From: Bacteriovoracaceae bacterium
Lineage (GTDB): Bacteria; Bdellovibrionota; Bacteriovoracia; Bacteriovoracales; Bacteriovoracaceae
Reading direction: 5' to 3'
Assembly: GCA_018060635.1 (NCBI GenBank)
Contig: JAGOVR010000021.1
Coordinates: 1-17,228, forward strand
DNA length: 17,228 nucleotides
The position numbers and the translations under genes are program-made. Below, one piece after another: positions 13,565-17,228 of the stretch. The first letter of the stretch is position 1. Every line of letters starts with the position of its first letter. The notes beneath the pieces were generated by a model, which was not told where the DNA came from, made no database searches, and was given only the letters and a program-made list of their open reading frames with translations.

Positions 13565-14788
13565 TTAAACAGGAATTCCTAATTCCACATTTCCAATATT
13601 GTAAGAGCCAAAGCCATTATCATTATGAAAGCGAGCTGTTACTTTAGGATTAAACGTATAACCATCTTTTTCTCTTAAAATATACTGTCTAGAGTTTTCA
13701 TCTTTTTCAATAAGCTTACGTAATCGACTGACACTTGTATAAATAAGCTTATCGTGAATCATAGGATTATATTCATTTTTCCAAATAAGTTTTGCTAGTG
13801 ACTCCTTGTCAAAATAAACCCCTGGTTGTCTGGCCAACAAGAAAAGAATTTCTAAAAGAACAAAGCGGTGCTTGAAATCAACTCTCCCAATATTTTTTTC
13901 ATAAACAACTCTATTATGGCGATCCAAATGAATATCCACACTCGTATCTGTCACATCTTGAACTTGAGCGTTTAGCATTTCCCATAGTCGCTTAAAATCA
14001 CTTCCATCTACCAAGGCTTGTGCTTGCTCAAAATAAATAAGAGATTCTGTGAACTTCTCCATTCTCTTATAGATAAGCCCTTGATACAGCAAAATGTAAC
14101 CGTAAAGATTCCAACATTTTTTACTCTGTAACATTTTAATAGATAATTGATATTCTCTTAAGGCTTTTTCAAAATCTTCTTTTTCTGCATAAATATTCCC
14201 CATAAGAATATGCATGGTTCCTTTCAAATAATTTTTAGGCGTTACTTGCAAAACATCTTTTAGTTCTTTTACATACTCTAATGATTTTTCTAAATTCTTT
14301 TCCTGAAAATGGTAAGTAGCTAGCGCATAAAGAGTTTTGCATAAGACTTCATTATTTTTTTCATCCACCGCACGTCTTTCTGCAATTTCTAAATTCTCTT
14401 TAGCGGCCAGTAAATCGCCTTTAAATGTTTTAATAGTTGCCGTTTGAAAAAAGTATTCACTATCCAAGGAATTCATAGCAGAGATTCTTTTTTCAATAAT
14501 TTTTTCTGACTCTTTAACAAAACGCTCTGCTTTCTCTGCTTCTTTTCTTTCTAGATAAATTCTAATCAAAAATCCGTAGATTTTGATTTGTGTATTAAAA
14601 TCAAAAAACTCTTCTGTCGTCATAAGAGCTTTTAAAAATAAAGTCTCTGCTTCTTTAAAGTCTGCTTTGTCATAAAAAACTTTTCCCATGCGATAAAGAA
14701 CTTTCTGTTCTTCTGTAGGAGTTCCCCCCAAATGTGTCTGAATTCCTTTTTGTCCTTCCTGAGTTTGGGAATTTAAAATTTCATTCAT
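13565..14788 (-). CDS. TPR-repeat protein with C-terminal OmpR-type winged-helix DNA-binding domain
   Basis: Predicted transcription regulator of 407 residues. Residues about 27-260 form repeated helical hairpins of TPR type (clear units near 28-60, 193-222 and 231-260; others degenerate). Residues about 283-383 fit the OmpR/PhoB winged helix: a beta platform (VDIHLDRHNRVVYEKN), then FVLLEILFLLARQPGVYFDKESLAKLIW (309-336), the recognition helix around DKLIYTSVSRLRKLIEKD (346-363) and the wing ending in GYTFNP (376-381). A ~25-residue Gly/Asn-containing tail follows. No receiver or membrane domain is present. The order is the reverse of SARP regulators. AAGGAG lies eight bases before the ATG. 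It shares an operon with the acetyltransferase and is divergent from thrS. Its target and signal are unknown. Confidence 0.85.
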   Translation of the reverse strand: MNEILNSQTQEGQKGIQTHLGGTPTEEQKVLYRMGKVFYDKADFKEAETLFLKALMTTEEFFDFNTQIKIYGFLIRIYLERKEAEKAERFVKESEKIIEKRISAMNSLDSEYFFQTATIKTFKGDLLAAKENLEIAERRAVDEKNNEVLCKTLYALATYHFQEKNLEKSLEYVKELKDVLQVTPKNYLKGTMHILMGNIYAEKEDFEKALREYQLSIKMLQSKKCWNLYGYILLYQGLIYKRMEKFTESLIYFEQAQALVDGSDFKRLWEMLNAQVQDVTDTSVDIHLDRHNRVVYEKNIGRVDFKHRFVLLEILFLLARQPGVYFDKESLAKLIWKNEYNPMIHDKLIYTSVSRLRKLIEKDENSRQYILREKDGYTFNPKVTARFHNDNGFGSYNIGNVELGIPV

Positions 14789-14818
14789 AGGATCAGCTCC
14801 TTACATAGGTGATTAAGT

Positions 14819-14869
14819 AACTCAACTTTTTGAGTTGATCCAAAATACTCTTTTTCATAAAAATTTCAA
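14819..14869 (-). promoter_or_regulatory. predicted promoter and 5' hairpin of the TPR regulator gene
   Basis: On the minus strand TTGAAA (14864-14869), a 16-base spacer and TATTTT (14842-14847) give a plausible promoter with a start near 14836. The transcript would then open with an inverted repeat, AACTCAA / TTGAGTT (14830-14836 and 14819-14825, 4-base loop), about 30 bases before the start codon. The repeat could be a 5' stem in the RNA or a DNA operator, perhaps for self-regulation. Confidence 0.4.
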
Positions 14870-14892
14870 TAAAAATAATTATAAAAATGTAA

Positions 14893-14908
14893 GTTTTTAT
14901 ATAAAAAC
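14893..14908. promoter_or_regulatory. 16-bp perfect palindrome in the divergent regulator/thrS spacer
   Basis: GTTTTTATATAAAAAC is a perfect 16-bp palindrome near the middle of the 212-bp spacer between the divergent TPR regulator gene and thrS. It has no T tract suited to termination. It may be an operator for a symmetric regulator, but it is pure A/T inside and could be chance in such AT-rich DNA. The rest of the spacer holds the two predicted promoters. Confidence 0.3.
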
Positions 14909-14963
14909 AATAAGTTATGATATGTTTTTATCTGTAAATAAAGTAAGGATTATGTCTAAGTTA

Positions 14964-14992
14964 TTGATTTTTTAAGACATAAATCGCATAAT
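14964..14992 (+). promoter_or_regulatory. predicted thrS promoter directly abutting the start codon
   Basis: TTGATT (14964-14969), a 17-base spacer and CATAAT (14987-14992) make a good housekeeping promoter (4/6 and 5/6). Only eight bases separate the -10 box from the thrS ATG at 15001, so the RNA would start at or within two bases of the ATG. No ribosome-binding sequence exists in front of the ATG, in agreement with a leaderless message. Confidence 0.55.
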
Positions 14993-15000
14993 AAGCCCCT

Positions 15001-16776
15001 ATGTCACAACAAACAACATCTACAGATACTCGTTTAGAAACCTTAAGGCATTCCTGCGCCCACCTTATGGCCCATGCTCTTAAAAGACTTTTTCCTAAGG
15101 AAAAAATTGAGCTGGGTATTGGTCCTGTTATTCAGCATGGTTTTTACTATGACTTCCTCATGGAGCGAAAACTAACTCAAGAAGATTTTCCACAAATAGA
15201 AGAGATGATGAGAACCATTATTAAAGAAGCTCTACCTATCACCTCTCAAAAATTTTCTAAAAAAGAGGCGTTAGCTTTTTATGAAAATGCAAAGGAGCCT
15301 CTTAAAGTTGAACTTATTGAAAGTTTTTCTGAAGCTGAAGAAGTTAGTTTTTATACTCAAGGGGATTTTACTGATCTTTGTCGTGGTCCCCATATGCAAA
15401 ATACAGCACATATCCTTCCCTACTTTAAAATTTATCAAGTAGCGGGAGCTTACTGGAGAGGCGACGAAACTCGTCCTATGATGCAAAGACTTTATGCTTT
15501 CTTTTTTTCTACTGAGAAAAAATTAAAAGATCATCTTTTCTTTCTGGAAGAAGCTGAAAAAAGAGATCATCGTAAGCTAGGAAAAGAATTAGAACTTTTC
15601 TTATTTGATTCTTTGGCCCCAGGTTCACCTTTTTTTCTCCCTCATGGTGCTTTTATTTATAATGAACTCGTAGCCTTTATTCGCCGCTTGTATACAACTT
15701 ATGATTATAAAGAAGTCATTACACCTCAAATTCTAGATTCAGAACTTTGGCATAAGAGTGGTCACTATGCTCATTATAAAGAAAATATGTATCTGACAAA
15801 TTGTGATAAAAAAGAGTTTGCGGTAAAACCTATGAACTGCCCTTGTCATATGCTCATGTTTTCTCATGGTCATTATAGTTATAGAGATTTGCCTTTGCGC
15901 TTTGCTGATTTTGGAAGACTGCATCGCTATGAACGCTCAGGAACACTGGCAGGACTTACTCGTGTTAGAACTTTTTGCCAAGATGATGCTCATATTTTTT
16001 TAGGTGTAAATCAAATTCAAGCAGAAATAAAAATGCTCCTTGAAATGTTCATGCGTGCCTATGAGCATTTTGGGTTTAATAAAATAAAAATAAATCTTTC
16101 CACCAGACCTCTTAAAAAAGAAGATCGTGCAGGTGATGATACCATTTGGGATCTCGCTGAAAAAGCACTGGAAGAAGCTTTAAAAGAAAGTGGCCATCCT
16201 TATTTTATTAAGGAAGGTGATGGGGCTTTCTATGGACCTAAAATTGATATCGAAATAGCGGATGCTTTAGAGCGCTACCATCAACTAGGGACAGTTCAAT
16301 TAGACTTTGTACTTCCTCAAAAATTCGATCTTAAATTTACCAATCCCCAAGGTGTGGCAGAACAACCTGTGGTGATCCACCGTGCGCTCTTAGGATCTTT
16401 AGAACGTTTTATCGGCGTTTATATTGAGCATACAGGAGGGGCCTTTCCTTTTTGGATGAGTCCTGTTCAGGCTGTCATTGTTCCTATTAATAGTGAAAAT
16501 CACAGTTCCTATTGCCATGACTTTGCTAAAAAGTGTGAAGCGTTAGGGTTACGAGTAAAAGTTGATGATCGAAACGAAAGTATGAATTTTAAAACACGTG
16601 AAATCCAAACTAAAAAGATTCCTTTCATGCTTGCAGTAGGTGATAGAGAAATTGCAAGTAACAGTTTTAGTGTCCGCAAATATGGAGAAAAAACCTCTGA
16701 AACAAAATCAGGGGATGATGTTTTAGAATTATTTAAAAATTTAGATCATCAGAAAATCTTAAAAGGGAAAGAATGA
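15001..16776 (+). CDS. thrS: threonyl-tRNA synthetase lacking the TGS domain
   Basis: Charges tRNA-Thr. The protein has 591 residues, about 50 fewer than the E. coli enzyme, because the N-terminal TGS domain is absent; an in-frame TAA at 14992-14994 rules out an upstream extension. The editing domain is present with H17-x3-H21 (HSCAH) and C127-x3-H131 (CRGPH). The class II core has motif 2 around RLHRYERSG (306-314), zinc ligands C280 (PMNCPCH), H331 and H460, and motif 3 in GSLERFIGVYIEH (465-477). The anticodon-binding domain starts near 487 (SPVQAVIVPI). No ribosome site precedes the ATG, and a promoter sits immediately upstream. The stop overlaps the ddl start by four bases, so both genes form an operon. 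Confidence 0.96.
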   Translation: MSQQTTSTDTRLETLRHSCAHLMAHALKRLFPKEKIELGIGPVIQHGFYYDFLMERKLTQEDFPQIEEMMRTIIKEALPITSQKFSKKEALAFYENAKEPLKVELIESFSEAEEVSFYTQGDFTDLCRGPHMQNTAHILPYFKIYQVAGAYWRGDETRPMMQRLYAFFFSTEKKLKDHLFFLEEAEKRDHRKLGKELELFLFDSLAPGSPFFLPHGAFIYNELVAFIRRLYTTYDYKEVITPQILDSELWHKSGHYAHYKENMYLTNCDKKEFAVKPMNCPCHMLMFSHGHYSYRDLPLRFADFGRLHRYERSGTLAGLTRVRTFCQDDAHIFLGVNQIQAEIKMLLEMFMRAYEHFGFNKIKINLSTRPLKKEDRAGDDTIWDLAEKALEEALKESGHPYFIKEGDGAFYGPKIDIEIADALERYHQLGTVQLDFVLPQKFDLKFTNPQGVAEQPVVIHRALLGSLERFIGVYIEHTGGAFPFWMSPVQAVIVPINSENHSSYCHDFAKKCEALGLRVKVDDRNESMNFKTREIQTKKIPFMLAVGDREIASNSFSVRKYGEKTSETKSGDDVLELFKNLDHQKILKGKE

Positions 16777-17228
16777 AAACCATTCTTCTGCTTTCAGGTG
16801 GTGGTGGCACTGAACATGAGATTTCACAAGTTTCCAGTGCCTACTTACAAAAAAGTATTACGCCCTATTTTAAGGTTTTACATATAGAAATGACCAAAGA
16901 AGGGAAATGGCTCCTTGAAAATCAAGAAGAAGCCTCTTTGCGTGCGGATAAAAAACTTTACACCGCATCAGGTGCTTCTCAAACTATTGATTACGTCATT
17001 CCCTGTATTCACGGGACACCGGGAGAAACAGGTGATATTCAGTCTTATCTTGAAATTATAGGACTTCCTTATTTTGGCTGTAAGGCGGAGGCCTGTACAC
17101 TCACCTTTAATAAAGTAAGTACTAAATTGTGGTTAAGTGCCGCCAACATATCCAATACTCCTTTTGTTTTTTTAATTGACTTAGATCAGAGTCATAAAGC
17201 TTTTGATGTTTTCGTACAGTGGAAAAAT
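16773..17228 (+). CDS. ddl: D-alanine--D-alanine ligase, 5' part (cut by window end)
   Basis: ATP-dependent ligase that joins two D-Ala for peptidoglycan precursors in the cytoplasm. The first 152 codons are present and the frame is open at the window end. Visible are the N-terminal SGGGGTEHEISQVS (8-21), whose Glu16 corresponds to the substrate-binding Glu of Ddl, CIHGTPGETGDIQSYLEIIGLPYFGC (78-103), the hallmark HG-x2-GE-x-G segment, and NKVSTK (113-118) opening the ATP-grasp region. The ATG overlaps the thrS stop as ATGA with AAAGGGAAA just before it, so translation is coupled. ATP-grasp catalytic residues lie outside the window. Confidence 0.93.
   Translation, partial: MKTILLLSGGGGTEHEISQVSSAYLQKSITPYFKVLHIEMTKEGKWLLENQEEASLRADKKLYTASGASQTIDYVIPCIHGTPGETGDIQSYLEIIGLPYFGCKAEACTLTFNKVSTKLWLSAANISNTPFVFLIDLDQSHKAFDVFVQWKN

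Noticed and set aside
14952..14975. Seven-codon upstream ORF before thrS
   Set aside because: AAGGA lies only two bases from the ATG, and the predicted thrS promoter begins inside it, so it would not be on the thrS mRNA.

Overview
The window is AT-rich bacterial DNA with dense, mostly housekeeping gene content. A Gram-negative cell is suggested by a lipoprotein-type signal peptide on an FKBP isomerase, an MpaA-like murein peptide amidase, a D-Ala-D-Ala ligase and a PlsC acyltransferase. The classical rimP-nusA-infB-rbfA-truB order is present. AT richness, a TPR/winged-helix regulator and a pterin synthase of the PTPS-III type would fit Bdellovibrionota (Bacteriovorax-like) or a relative, but this is inference; there is no rRNA or other decisive marker. 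No tRNA, IS element, prophage or CRISPR array was found.

Layout. 1-223 has no convincing gene. 224-2986 (minus strand) holds tyrS, rnhA and an FKBP-type lipoprotein, ending in a strong terminator built from two palindromes. A divergent spacer with a perfect 14-bp tandem duplication separates tyrS from a plus-strand pair at 3092-4269 (PTPS-type pterin synthase and MpaA-like amidase, 4-base overlap). These converge, stop against stop, on a minus-strand gene for a membrane-anchored ferredoxin-domain protein (4270-5139). A 65-bp divergent spacer with a 26-bp inverted repeat leads to plus-strand plsC and a 23S rRNA methyltransferase-like gene (5209-7096).

7093-12960 is the minus-strand translation operon rimP-nusA-infB-rbfA-truB. 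rimP carries an in-frame TAA that splits it. An intrinsic terminator lies only 12 bases before its start codon, so the operon is probably controlled by attenuation/readthrough, or depends on a promoter I could not identify. Further upstream, also on the minus strand, are a regulator with N-terminal TPR-like helices and a C-terminal OmpR-type winged helix (13565-14788) and a RimI-like acetyltransferase (13082-13549). A 212-bp divergent spacer then leads to plus-strand thrS, which lacks the usual TGS domain and whose likely promoter abuts the ATG (probable leaderless mRNA), followed by ddl, cut by the window end.

The strongest points for follow-up are the broken rimP, the terminator-bearing leader in front of it, the leaderless thrS prediction, the E-x2-HGH active-site motif in the pterin synthase, and two unusual architectures (TPR plus winged helix; membrane anchor plus ferredoxin). 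I did not find a new multi-gene defence or mobile system; this is mainly core genome.
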